A DNA stretch of 64,000 nucleotides, taken from NCBI GenBank assembly GCA_033297075.1, contig MU858100.1:62001-126000 (forward strand), in the 5' to 3' direction. A model generated the notes under the pieces. It searched no databases and was not told the DNA's origin. It saw nothing but the letters and a program-made list of their open reading frames with translations. Source of the DNA: Rhypophila decipiens (Eukaryota > Ascomycota > Sordariomycetes > Sordariales > Naviculisporaceae). Shown here piece by piece: positions 46,746 through 58,787 of this stretch (position 1 is the first letter of the stretch; each line of letters begins with the position of its first letter). A program made the translations under genes and the position numbers.

Positions 46746-48052
46746 TTAGACCTTGCGTCCATCTAGTCTTCTACCCTTGCTTTCACCCACCTTCTTTTCT
46801 GGCTTGTCGGTCGGCTTGTCATCGCCTTCGCCCTTCCGCTTTACCACACCCCGTAACGTCTGGCCTTGACCGGCGAAATGGGGCTGTCGGGCCTCCGCTA
46901 GTTCTCGCTCCTTATCTTCCGCCGTTTTGACCGGCTTGATTTCATACCCCAGAAATAGCTTGTTAGGTGGCAGCCGCAACGGCATAGGACCGTTAGCTCG
47001 CCGCTTCAGGATCGCCTCCTTGATGTTTGCCGATTGCCCTGCAACCGGAGTCGCTGGCTTCGGCGTCCCAGCCTTGCTTCCTTTCTTTACCAGCTTTTGT
47101 CCTTCGCCCAGGAAATTTCCAGCTGAAGCCAAGAGAGCGCTGGGAGAAATGTCGTGATAGTTGATTGCCTGTGCCATCGTTCCCTGGCTGTGCAGTAACC
47201 CACCAGCAGGTAGACCGCCTGCAACGCCACGACCACTACGAGGGGTGCTAGTGCCACTGCCTCGCGGTTGCCGTTCTGGTTCGACGTAGCCCACTGGTGG
47301 AGCAAAATCGACACTAACATCTGTCTCTATCATACTGACACCCATCTTGTCAGTTTCAGGCTTTACGTCCAGCACCGCCATGTCGTAAACTTCATCATTG
47401 TACTCGAAGTTGAACACATCCCCTTTTGTTAAAGTCGCGAAGTTTCGAAAGGCTTTCTCGAGAACGGCGCGGGGATCGCTGATATCGAGAAAGTTGGTTG
47501 ATTGTGGCTGCAATTTGACGAGTTTGGCGAGCTCCAGGGATGTTGTCTGGATCTGAATCATATCGCCCACATCAAGTTGGAGGGTTTGCATCATCTATAA
47601 GCTGGTTAGTGGTGTTGTCTTTCTTATAACACACACTGGCCTATGTTTGTGACGTACCCATTGAGGTATGTATGCCCTGCCTTCTTCGGCGACGAACTCC
47701 AGTACACCGGCATGCGTATGTTTGCCCTTCTCGCCATTGATGAGCTCCAGCATGATGGGCCACTGGATGTGAAGCCGAGACACCTTGTCGAGAGCCGAAG
47801 GTGGGAGAAAGATCTTGGAGCCGTAGTTGAGTTCCGGACGTTCCGCGCCTGGCGCCATCACCAGGGGGTAACAGCGGTAGTATTCATCGAAGCGCTGGAT
47901 GCCTCTTGGGCGGGCACCTCGCGCCATCTGGTAAAGGTGGTCGGGACTACTTGGGTCGAATCCGCCCCGGCCCCAAGCGTTTGCCTACGGAGAGTCGTTA
48001 GATAGGAGCGACCAGACAAGGTCAAAAAGCCCGCGAGTTTCAAACGTACCAT
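46746..48052 (-). CDS. ufd1: Ubiquitin fusion degradation protein 1 (Ufd1)
   Basis: Three coding exons, 48052-48050 (the ATG alone), 47984-47658 and 47594-46746, give 392 residues. Introns are 65 bp (47985-48049) and 63 bp (47595-47657). Ufd1 with Npl4 is the Cdc48/p97 cofactor for polyubiquitinated substrates, in ER-associated and nuclear degradation. The double-psi-barrel and alpha/beta-roll UT3 domain is at about 20-200. It shows FDEYYRCYPLVM, YGSKIFLPPSALDKVSRLHI, WPIMLELIN and EEGRAYIPQWMMQTLQLDVGD. The C-terminal half carries Gly/Ser/Pro-rich sequence and basic patches, plausibly for Npl4 and Cdc48 binding. The ATG-only exon is supported by MANAWGRGGFDP matching fungal Ufd1 starts. It sits opposite lin1 across 1 kb. 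Confidence 0.92.
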
Positions 48053-49051
48053 CTTGGAGTATTGTGCGTGGACTGATAGTTGGCGGGTGGTTTTGGAGTT
48101 CTGAGTTGTCAGTTTGCTGGAAGAAATGTTGGAGCTGGCAGTGGGAGGATCTCAGATGACGGAAGTAATGTAGGTGCGTAAATGCACCCAGATTTTCAGA
48201 GCTTCTTTGTAAAGTTTGGGTGGAAGTTCAAAGCTCTTGAGAGGTCATGAAGGCACCAGCGCGATGACATAACAGAGTTCGGGTTTCCACCGCCTCATGG
48301 ACCCCCGAAGCTCCCTGTGGAGTGATGCCCCATGGAGCCTGGAACGGCCAACCTCGTGCCACATTTCGCGGGGTAACTGTGGCATTTTAGATGTGGCGTC
48401 ATCACGAATTGAATGGCTGTACCACTAGATGAATGGTATAGCAAGTTCGCTTTAAATGTTTTGTTAGAAGAGACTTCGAACTAGAAAGCCTTAAGATGCC
48501 ATATAAATCATAAAAAAGGGTTATCACTTCCTTTTCGTGGACCTACACAAACTCGTTGTTGTTTCATGATTTCCTGTATCCCCGTATCCGTACCTGGTAT
48601 TTTCAACCCCTTGTTCAACATCCCGTCTGCAATGGATACAACCCCTGAAAGTTTGATAGATCAGTACGAATAGTGGCAACGTGACAAAGGGCTAAATAAC
48701 CAACAACTTGAAGCCCGCTTCCTTCCAAGAGATCGTGAGAAAAGTACCAAAAAATGATCTTATTTCTTGGATAGCTATGTTTTGCTAGGAAACTGGATGT
48801 GAGTGAACTGGTGTATAAAAGAGTGGAAAATATATCGGGGTTTTGTACCAATCTACCAGACTTTCAGGGGGTGCATTGCAAGCTCCAACTCTCCACATAT
48901 CAAGCTTTCTGTCCCCATTGATCTCCATACCATTCACAAGTGCCTACCTCGCACAGCCATCAACCGAGTCCTCTATACAATTCCATCATTGACAACACTG
49001 CGTTAAACCGAACTTACTGCAACCGACGAAGAAGGTCTGTGAAAACAGGGT
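48053..49051. other. Divergent promoter region between ufd1 and lin1
   Basis: One kb of shared upstream sequence, with a C-rich leader before lin1. No gene, repeat or RNA was recognised. Confidence 0.45.
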
Positions 49052-50512
49052 ATGGCGTCAAGATTCTCGGCGGCGCGGCCGAAACGCGCCTCGGAGGCTT
49101 ATGCGCGCGCTCATCATGGCAATGAACATGATCAAGATGGGGCAGAGTGGTCGTCATCTACAGGCAAGAACAAAAAGGTCAAGTTCGACGTACGAAACCC
49201 ATCCGCGCTCGCGCCCAGCGCCGAAGATAACGACGACGATGGGGACGACGAAGTCTTGGCCGCGGACGTCATCGGTGGCTCGCGCGCCCTGAAGCGCGGT
49301 GCTGTGAACATTGACGGCTACGATTCCGATTCGGACAACGAGAATTTCAACGACCGGGCAGAAGCGCGCCGGAAGAAAGGCGAAGAAGCGGAGGATGTGG
49401 ACTTTGCAAAGGTCATGGATAGTTATGGCTCGGCACCAAAAGCCCCGGGCCAAACAGACGAGGATGGTGACGAAGAGATCGACATGTTTGGTGATCTTGG
49501 TGAGGATGATGACGAGGACGGAAAACCAGCAAAGAAGTCGAAAAAGGCCAATAAGGAAGTTCGTTTCTTGGACGAGGACGATATTGAGGGCCAAGAGGGT
49601 CAGAGCAAGAGCGGTGGTACAATCAAAATGGACAATGAGGGTGGTTCAAGTAGTGATGATGACGATGAGGAAACAGTTGCGGCTGCTATCGCGGAAGAGG
49701 GACTAGACGAGGAAATCGGAGCTGGCGGGCTTAAGAAGCACGCGCCCAAGATCGACGCCTTCAACATGCGACAAGAGCAAGAAGAGGGCAGATTCGACGA
49801 AGCAGGCAACTACATCCGCAAAGCAGCCGACGCGAACGAAGTGCACGACCGTTGGCTGGAAGGGCTCAGCAAGAAGGAGATCAAAAAAGCTGCGGCTGCA
49901 CACGAAAAACGCGAGGCTGAGATGCGAAAGCAACAATTAGAAGACGACAGTATCATGACATCCGACCTCCTCAAGTCTCTGATTATCCATCTAGAAGTAG
50001 GAGAAACGGCATTGGAAGCCTTGGCAAGACTGGGCAAGGGACTAACCAAGCCCAAGAAGGTGCCAAAATGGAAACAAAAGAAGCAGCAACAGAAAGCCGA
50101 TGCTGGCGCTGACGCAATGGATGTCGACACCAAGAAGGAGCCGGAAGACCCCAAACAAACCAAGCTTAGGGAGGCCGTTGACGCCATCACGGATTGCGCG
50201 GATAAACTGCTCGGGCGGGACTATCCCAATATCTACGATACAGAGCGAGAGAGACTCATCAGAGAACATCGGAGCCAGACTGGAGAAGACTGGGTAGAAC
50301 CCGACAAGCCAGAAGAAGAAGAGGGGACTGGACCGACGGATGGTTCCTGGGAATTCCGATGGACCGACGGCCGAGACGGCGCCGCTACACAGGGACCCTT
50401 TGATGGGCCGACCATGAAAGCCTGGCAGGATGCGGGATATTTTGCAGAAGGTGCTGTTGAGTTCCGGCCTACTGGTGACGGCGAGTGGACCAAGACCGTA
50501 AAGTTTGTCTGA
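49052..50512 (+). CDS. lin1: U5 snRNP GYF-domain protein Lin1/CD2BP2
   Basis: Intronless, 486 residues. The family (human CD2BP2/U5-52K, yeast Lin1) binds the U5 snRNP protein Prp6/Dib1 region and helps tri-snRNP assembly. The N-terminal start MASRFSAARPKR and the motif KVKFDVRNPSAL are conserved. A long acidic, low-complexity stretch follows, with DDDGDDEV and EIDMFGDLGEDDDEDG. The mid-region carries the family helix FDEAGNYIRKAADANEVHDRWLEGL. The C-terminal GYF domain occupies about residues 428-486: WEFRWTDGRDGAATQGPFDGPTMKAWQDAGYF. Gly-Pro-Phe is the GYF hallmark variant that binds proline-rich peptides. An AATAAA at 50615-50620 lies 103 bp past the stop. Confidence 0.92.
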   Translation: MASRFSAARPKRASEAYARAHHGNEHDQDGAEWSSSTGKNKKVKFDVRNPSALAPSAEDNDDDGDDEVLAADVIGGSRALKRGAVNIDGYDSDSDNENFNDRAEARRKKGEEAEDVDFAKVMDSYGSAPKAPGQTDEDGDEEIDMFGDLGEDDDEDGKPAKKSKKANKEVRFLDEDDIEGQEGQSKSGGTIKMDNEGGSSSDDDDEETVAAAIAEEGLDEEIGAGGLKKHAPKIDAFNMRQEQEEGRFDEAGNYIRKAADANEVHDRWLEGLSKKEIKKAAAAHEKREAEMRKQQLEDDSIMTSDLLKSLIIHLEVGETALEALARLGKGLTKPKKVPKWKQKKQQQKADAGADAMDVDTKKEPEDPKQTKLREAVDAITDCADKLLGRDYPNIYDTERERLIREHRSQTGEDWVEPDKPEEEEGTGPTDGSWEFRWTDGRDGAATQGPFDGPTMKAWQDAGYFAEGAVEFRPTGDGEWTKTVKFV

Positions 50513-50931
50513 AATCCCGGTTCCACTTGCAGTTCGTCAGGTTCTGGGTGGCATTCTCTGGTACCATCATGTTCGTTCTTGCTATGTAGTTTTATCGATA
50601 CCCTCTTTAGAAACAATAAAGGCATCTTCCACGGTACTTAAATCTCTTTTAATCATGGAATGCCGCATATAAGAGGAGAAAAACAGTCAACATGAGCATT
50701 AAATTTGGCCCTTCCAGTAATTTTAACACCCCGCCAGAGTAATTGCTTTATCATACACATTCAAACCTTTATTTGGAGGTGGTTGCCCCCACCATACCAT
50801 ATCTCGTCAACCACCTAGCCCAAAAGAAACACATATTTAACCCAATCCAGAACGCCTACGCGAGCAGCAGCAGCAGCCAGTCAAATCTAAACCGAAAACT
50901 TCGGAAATACACAAGATACAGAGTCTGGTAT
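50513..50931. other. Spacer between convergent lin1 and rvb2
   Basis: It contains an AATAAA at 50615-50620 and a (GCA)n-like run near 50864-50878. No gene is seen. Confidence 0.5.
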
Positions 50932-52428
<1,497 letters not shown>

Positions 52429-54032
52429 AATGCGGATAGTATTGTGGACGATCACTGTTCAATTGTGGTGGTGTTTTGCACAACGGGAGACATTCAACGA
52501 AGCTGTCGCGCAGATCGAGACTTTGACATGGATTGCTACGAATTCCTGATTGCTGGGTCAGGGTGTCAAGAATTGGCGTCCGGGCTAGCTAGATACCGTT
52601 AGGTAGTGGGTCTGATAGAGACCGGCCTTGCCCAATCACCAATGACTCGCGAGTGCCAAGTAATCGGCGCTAATACACTACGTGGTAGTAGTGTCTCCAT
52701 ATACTTCTGGGGCTTAATTGCATATTTGTCTTACTTCTAAAACCTCTTGATAAGAATTCTTATTCTTGAAGCATCAATTTGGTGTGGGTCTTGATAATAA
52801 TTAGTTATCTAGGGGCTTTTATCCTGCTATCCACATTTATAACTATCCCGGTCACTAAATATGTATGCACTTTAACCCGTACGCGTGTTGGCACCCCCCA
52901 TGTTTCACCTTGCGCTAGCGCCTAATCGCGCTGCCAATGTCTATGATGGCCACTGGGAAGTCGTCCCGGCAACTGTTTGCCCCTCGTTATGCTTTTACTT
53001 TTTTGACACTGCAACTCCAGCAGGTCTTCAGCAGTCCAGGACGTTCGATACCCAATTAAGACGGCTTAGCCCTTAACACACAGACGCTGGTGTTGCCCTA
53101 CCACGATTTTACTTCATGACATAAATCGTGCAATCCCAGAAAGTGGGACATCATTTCTCATATTTAATCGAACCCTCTCTCCTCTTCAAACCACCAAAGA
53201 AACGAACCTTAAAATCCTAGGCGCCAATCTTTTCTCAGTATCTTTTACAATTCCTTAGCTGGCGGAGCGCTACGCCGTACGCCGTACCAGACACCGTCTT
53301 GCAGGTCGGTGCGCACCAATTACCGAAAAGTCGCGTCACTTGGGGTGCACGTCACCTGGCCCGACCCGACCAGCTAAAGAGCTGACCGACTATCCTCCCA
53401 CACGTACCTGCCCAAAGTACTCCGTACCTTGAAAACAAACGACATTGAACAGCACTCAGCACTATACCACAACACTATACAACTCACCTCAGCAAACCAC
53501 CGGTGCTACAGTGGATGCGGGGGTTGAAACATCTAAAGATATCACTGCGTGTGTTCATGCACGTGAAATATCCAGTGAGTTCATGATTACCGCTTTATAT
53601 ATAAAGGTCAATACCTTACTGACAAAAAGCGGCCATACAAGCCCGGTCTGTTTTTTTGCGAAAGGGCAGTGTAATCAGCAATACAAGGAAACTTGTCCAA
53701 CTGAAGTTGGGTTAACCTATTTAACACGGTCAAATATAAGAATCGGTTATCTGGGAACAACGACCCAAAAGTTTAGATATCATTACGTCCACGGTTCTTC
53801 CGGGGACGATAAAGTGTCGAAACTTGACCCAGCCGAACTCTTGTTCGATTGAGTTCTTGCTTTATCGGGCCACCCTCGGTTTGGCCTGTCACACATGAAA
53901 ATTCCATCCGCCTACAACTATCGTGGAAAAATACCCGCCTGGTTGACAGCTGGCGCCAGCCACTTGTGCTAAGTAGTTTTTCAGTCTACGTTGGGGACTT
54001 TTTAGCTTTGGGGAGGCCCACGACTCGTCGCC
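52429..54032. other. Divergent region upstream of the RE-tract gene
   Basis: 1.6 kb between divergent genes. A CGCCGTA direct repeat is at 53272-53285. An open stretch at 53445-53852 starts with TTG and has its first ATG well inside, so it is not called. Nothing else is recognised. Confidence 0.45.
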
Positions 54033-56396
54033 ATGGCCCACCGTCAGACCGACGACGCGTGGACAATACGCCCAAGTAACGACGACCGTCGAAACTCTGA
54101 TGGTCCTGGTCGTCGTCGTCCAAGCTATGGACGGTCGGATAGCTCTTACCGGGATCGAGAACGAGAACGAGAACGGGATCGAGAATGGGATCGAGAACGG
54201 GATCGAGAACGGGATCGAGAACGGGATCGAGAACGGGATCGAGAACGGGATCGAGAGCGAGGTCGTGGCCGTGATGACCGTGAGCGTGATCGGGACCGGG
54301 ACCGCAATAGAGATCGCGAGTCTGAACGCAGAGATATTTCAAGCTCACCTAGGGGAGACAAGGATTCGTCGCGGGCGAAAGCCATGTCCACAACCTCAGC
54401 GAACTCCGACTTGGGTGTTGGCCGCGTACGGCAAGAGCAACACGGAAGCACAGGTGAGTTTGACTCGCCCCTCTCATTGGCTCCGATAGCTAACCAGGAA
54501 CTCACAGGTTCTAGCCCCATATCTCCGGCGCTGGCCATAAAATCCGATGGTAGCAACGCCACAGAGGCTATCAGCAAGGTTTTTATAAGTTACATCAAGG
54601 ACATTAGCGAATATACTCGGTTACAGGTCCATCGAGAAAACTTGGAGAAGGCCGTCAAGATACGGGATGTCGAGTATAAAAAGGCAGCCCTTAAGTCAGC
54701 CGATTTCCCCTCTGTCCCTGAACTTCACAAAAAGTTATTCACGCGGGATAAATCGCAACTCGCCGGTTTGGACGAGAAGGCGAGGAAACATCACCACAGG
54801 GCGGTGGAAACAGCTACGCAAATGGCTCAGTTGTTGGTGGCAGGGTTGCCACTTGCTGAAATGAACAAGTCTAATGCAGGTGCTGGGTTGGACGCCTTCC
54901 GGGACGAGTTCAAGGAGATGAAAGTCAAGTTCGCAAACCTTGAAGAGGCCTCTGCACAGCAGCAGGCCGCACTTCAGGGTCAGCTTAAAGACCTACAAGC
55001 TCAATTATCTCGAGACAAGGATGAGAAGGAAGCTCTCCAGAGCAGGGTGAAGAACCAAGAGACGGAATTTGGTAAATTACAGGCGGCATACACCACCGAA
55101 CTGTCCGGCCTCCAAACCCAACTGGCGGATGCCGATAAAGCTCGTCAAGCAAAAGAACAGGAGAACGCTAACGAGATCGCCAAGTTGGCGGCGTACAATA
55201 CGATGCTTCTTGCCAAGAATACCGAGCTAGAGACGCAAGTTGGAATATTGCAGACTGATAGAGATGACCTCCAGTCACGCCTATCGGACCTTGCAGCCCG
55301 CTTTGCGCCACTACCTGGAGTGGTTGAAGCCATTCAGCAGGAAAGCTCGAGTAAAGCTCAAGTCCTCGTTGATCTAAAAGCGGGACTGGACTCAAGTACT
55401 CAACAATGCTTGCAAATGGGCCAGAAACTTGCCAACCACGACGAACGGCTCGACCAACAGGACACGAAACTGTCCGAGATTGACGTCACTGTCCTCGACG
55501 AAATCTCACAAAACTGGACGTTCGAGTGGCCAAACATGAAGAAGGCGATCCAGACTATACAAGAAGAGCTGGCGCACACAGAACCCGAGAAGCCACCCAT
55601 GCCACCATCAACCGACACAGGTACGATCTCGCAGCAAGCGAGGGAGGAGCTACTTGCTGAAGTCAGCAGCAATGTAATGCAGAAGGTCAAAGAGATGACC
55701 AACAGTTCGTCAAGGGAGGATCTACTTGTCGAAGTCAGCAGCAACGTGATGCAAAAGGTCGAGCAGATCACCAACAATTCGTTTGACATGGTCGGGCAAA
55801 TGATAGAAAAGCTGGAAGGAACTGTAAAAACCACAAGGAAGGAAGTGGGTGAGATCTCCGAGCGAGTCAAGATCCTCGAGGACCTGACTTTGGACGAGCG
55901 ACTCAAGGCCCTTGAGCTTGAGAGCAATTCTGAACGTCCCAAGATGCTAGAGGGCAAAGTCGAGAAGCTCGAGGGCAATCTTGAGCTCACAAAGATTCTC
56001 GAGGGCAGAATTGAGAAGCTAGAGAACGACTCGCAAAACTCGGTCGCGGAATTCGCAGGCAAAACGGAGGCCCTGACGCTCCAGCTCGACGTCTTGAACT
56101 CGATGTACAGCAATATCACGACAACAGAGGTCGCGGAGCACATCATCGGAGTCCTGAGGCAAATGCCGGTTACGCACGACCTGGCACAGGATATGAAGGC
56201 TCTCGACGACAAAGTGCAGAACCTTCAGAAGCAGCTCCATGGGTTGAGTGCTAGCCCCATTTACAAGAACAGGGTCGGCAAAGAATTTGACGGAATCGAC
56301 GAATTGGAGGCGGACTGGCAGGGAAAGTCGAACAAAAGACGAAGGGTCGAGTCCACTGCGAATGGCGTTCATGCCATCACCAACACTGGTGGATAA
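54033..56396 (+). CDS. Unrecognised coiled-coil protein with N-terminal Arg-Glu/Arg-Asp tract
   Basis: The frame is open for 787 codons from ATG 54033 (CGCCATGG context). A 54-bp in-frame segment at 54454-54507 has GTGAGT, GCTAAC and CACAG and is almost certainly an intron, so the product is about 769 residues. Residues about 40-90 are an alternating RE/RD/RER tract. The centre and C-terminus are heptad-rich, as in LKDLQAQLSRDKDEKEALQ, and should form long coiled coils. A 24-residue tandem duplication (EVSSNVMQKVKEMTNSS-type) occupies about 55647-55790, and KMLEGKVEKLEG/KILEGRIEKLEN repeat later. The C-terminal NKRRRVES resembles a nuclear localisation signal. I do not recognise the family; a nuclear scaffold or RNA-associated role is only a guess. 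Confidence 0.7.
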   Translation: MAHRQTDDAWTIRPSNDDRRNSDGPGRRRPSYGRSDSSYRDRERERERDREWDRERDRERDRERDRERDRERDRERGRGRDDRERDRDRDRNRDRESERRDISSSPRGDKDSSRAKAMSTTSANSDLGVGRVRQEQHGSTGEFDSPLSLAPIANQELTGSSPISPALAIKSDGSNATEAISKVFISYIKDISEYTRLQVHRENLEKAVKIRDVEYKKAALKSADFPSVPELHKKLFTRDKSQLAGLDEKARKHHHRAVETATQMAQLLVAGLPLAEMNKSNAGAGLDAFRDEFKEMKVKFANLEEASAQQQAALQGQLKDLQAQLSRDKDEKEALQSRVKNQETEFGKLQAAYTTELSGLQTQLADADKARQAKEQENANEIAKLAAYNTMLLAKNTELETQVGILQTDRDDLQSRLSDLAARFAPLPGVVEAIQQESSSKAQVLVDLKAGLDSSTQQCLQMGQKLANHDERLDQQDTKLSEIDVTVLDEISQNWTFEWPNMKKAIQTIQEELAHTEPEKPPMPPSTDTGTISQQAREELLAEVSSNVMQKVKEMTNSSSREDLLVEVSSNVMQKVEQITNNSFDMVGQMIEKLEGTVKTTRKEVGEISERVKILEDLTLDERLKALELESNSERPKMLEGKVEKLEGNLELTKILEGRIEKLENDSQNSVAEFAGKTEALTLQLDVLNSMYSNITTTEVAEHIIGVLRQMPVTHDLAQDMKALDDKVQNLQKQLHGLSASPIYKNRVGKEFDGIDELEADWQGKSNKRRRVESTANGVHAITNTGG
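54175..54258 (+). repeat. 12-bp coding tandem repeat, seven units
   Basis: GGGATCGAGAAC recurs every 12 bp from 54175, 54187, 54199, 54211, 54223, 54235 and 54247, with one T variant and a drifted last unit. In frame each unit codes for four residues of the Arg/Asp/Glu tract. A looser start lies at 54151. Confidence 0.9.
54454..54507 (+). other. Stop-free 54-bp intron in the RE-tract gene
   Basis: The segment has GTGAGT donor, GCTAAC branch site 17 bp before a CACAG acceptor, length 3n and no stop. Retention would add 18 residues. Its splice signals are stronger than most in the window. Confidence 0.8.
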
Positions 56397-58787
56397 TCTC
56401 CCTCCGACCCCATGGGAGCTGTACTATCTCCTGTTTAGACTCGTGACTGGGCCATTGAAGCAGTGCATCACCAAACATGGCGAGTTCTCGATGCGCCAAC
56501 AAAAAGCGAAGGAAGGGCAAATTCGCCAACAGAAAACCAGGCATGTGCACACGAGTATGGATAAAGAGGAAACGAAATCTGGATTACGAGGCCTTGCAGG
56601 CCACTTTCGCGGTCTGGTTACCTTAGCATTGTTGTAATTACTGTTCAAGAGGTTAAGCGGCCTTCATTTTAGGCCTGATAATAGTCCTCGTCTTGCGCCT
56701 TCCGGGCCCTGGTGATTGGCGTTAGGAGAAGGGCAAGGAAGGTCGGGATGCAGCTCGGGTCGGGCCCGCGACTCTGAAGCAACTCTCGTTAACTTTGGCG
56801 TCTTTCGGGAGTCAGCGGTGCATTTCTCAAATTTGTTATGGAAGATGGCGCGCTGGGGCTTCAGGTTATCCCCGCTTGGTCAAGTACAAACTATGTATAA
56901 AAGTGTTTATAGCGAAGATTTAATGGAGGAAGGGTCTTAATGGCGTTGTTATTGTCCATCTGCACCCTGTGAGGTACATTTGCTCCTGGTCGTGATCTCA
57001 CTCAAAATGCATGAGCTCCCACTGGAAAAGAAGAGGACCCTTTGTGTCTGGACAATGTAAGGCCGGAGATCTAGTCGGGTTTGATGACACTCCCTCCTCT
57101 TCCATTCTATGAACGAGATAAGAGCTTACATATGTGCAACCTTGAACCTGATTTCCCACCATTATCCTTCCACGCATCTGCGTCCTTTCTTATCTTAACA
57201 TCGACACAAGACGCTAGGCTAAAGTAAAAGTATGCAATAATAATAAGAACTTCCAAGTCTGACTTCTTTTAAACTGAACTAAGACTTTATACATTGAAAT
57301 AATGAAGGTATAACTTATATAGTAGGTTTATACGGATACACGTGTGATAATTAAATAATAATATCCTTACAAAGAGGTATACACGTCCAGCTTATTAGCC
57401 GGTAACATGCCACACCTGCCGGGGGATAATGTTCAGCCACAGTTTAGGTCGTATTGTCCGGGCTACCTACTCCCCGCAAGCTTCTCCTCCATACAGCATG
57501 TACGAAATCTGATCCACCCAAACCACCATCTTTCGGCGGTGACAAGCAGACCAGAACCGCCCAGTAACAGGCTAACATCTCATACACGCCCAGTGAGTAC
57601 GCACTGATCTACACCGAAAAAGTTACCCACCTGAGCCTGGAATCATCTGCCCAGACACGATTCTCGGAACACTGGCCCAAGTCTCAAGGAGGCCCAGCCT
57701 ACCTTGTTCACTCTCCACTGTTCGCGCTTCAGGCGATCCCACCTCGGCTCCTTACACACACACCTCCCCCCCGACCAACCGGCACATCAACACCGAAGCA
57801 TTTGCGCCTTCGGACGAGCGTTGAAGCGACCCTTGGCGATTTGCATTTGACGACAACATCGAATTCTCCATATCAACATCCATCCGACTGATTGAACGCC
57901 CTGTCGTCGTATGCCCGCAACCTCGCGAGAAAACTCTTTAGGCCTTTTCGAGAGACATGCGCTCGGTTTTGCTCGTCACCGGCAAGGTTGCTGCTGCTCG
58001 GAGGCTGGGACAGAGCTAGGCCAGCAATTGGCGATCTCGACCATCGCAAGGCGGGTTGAGCTCACCGGCGACCACCTTTTCCCTCGAATATTCCCAACAA
58101 GTCTACCAACCTTTTTCTTTACCGCTGCTGGTAAGTCTCAAATCCTCGTTTTGGGTTGTCTGGCGGTTCAATTGCCCCGCAAAACCCAAAGTCGCGATAT
58201 CGTCAGACGCCTAAACTCAATCCCAACGAAACTCGGGAACTTTAAATACTGATCGCGCATAAAGGCAGATCCTCGCGCTTGGATGAGCGTCTACTTTCAC
58301 ACACGTCGACTCCGCCATATAACCGTCCTGCTCGATTTTGGCCGACTTATCATCGATCCACGGCTTGCGCGACTTGGTGTGCTCCCATCGATATCCCGTT
58401 GACCTCCCCATCGACTGAACCCCGCGACTTATATCACTTTCTCCAATTTTGTATTGGCCCGGCGTGACAAGAGAGGACGGATTCGAAGTTTCTTTGTTTG
58501 ATGAATCCAATGTCACAGAAATGAAAGGAACGATGGACGGGGCGGCAAAGAGTGCAGACAAAGTAGCCAAGAGCATTCTCCCAGACTGCCCACACCATTT
58601 GTCCGTGTCACACACTCGCCGCTTCCCGCCTCCTCAGGGTCCCTTGTTTACTGGGCCAGGAATATTCTTTACGGGGCCGAGCGAGCCTCTGCAATATTTG
58701 ACCTACGTGTCGGATGCAAGCCGCGGGATTCTGCTCACGCGACCCTCGTACGATATCATCGAAGAGACCGAAAAGCCTCCCGCAACC
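56397..58787. other. Long region between two + strand RE/RD-tract genes
   Basis: No gene is supported between 56397 and about 58450. The next gene's frame is open from 58449, with ATGs at 58521 and 58533 before the preferred one. A GCTGCTGGTAAGTC phrase at about 58123-58136 looks like a donor, suggesting a 5' untranslated intron. The sequence around 57240-57380 is strikingly A/T-rich. Confidence 0.4.

Noticed and set aside
46878..47157. Open frame on the plus strand within ufd1
   Set aside because: It is antisense to the Ufd1 C-terminal exon.
53445..53852. 135-codon open frame
   Set aside because: It starts at a TTG, with the first ATG 47 codons inside, and shows no recognisable domain.
57911..58252. 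113-codon open frame upstream of the RD-tail gene
   Set aside because: It is in the presumed leader and contains a good splice donor, so it is more likely untranslated.
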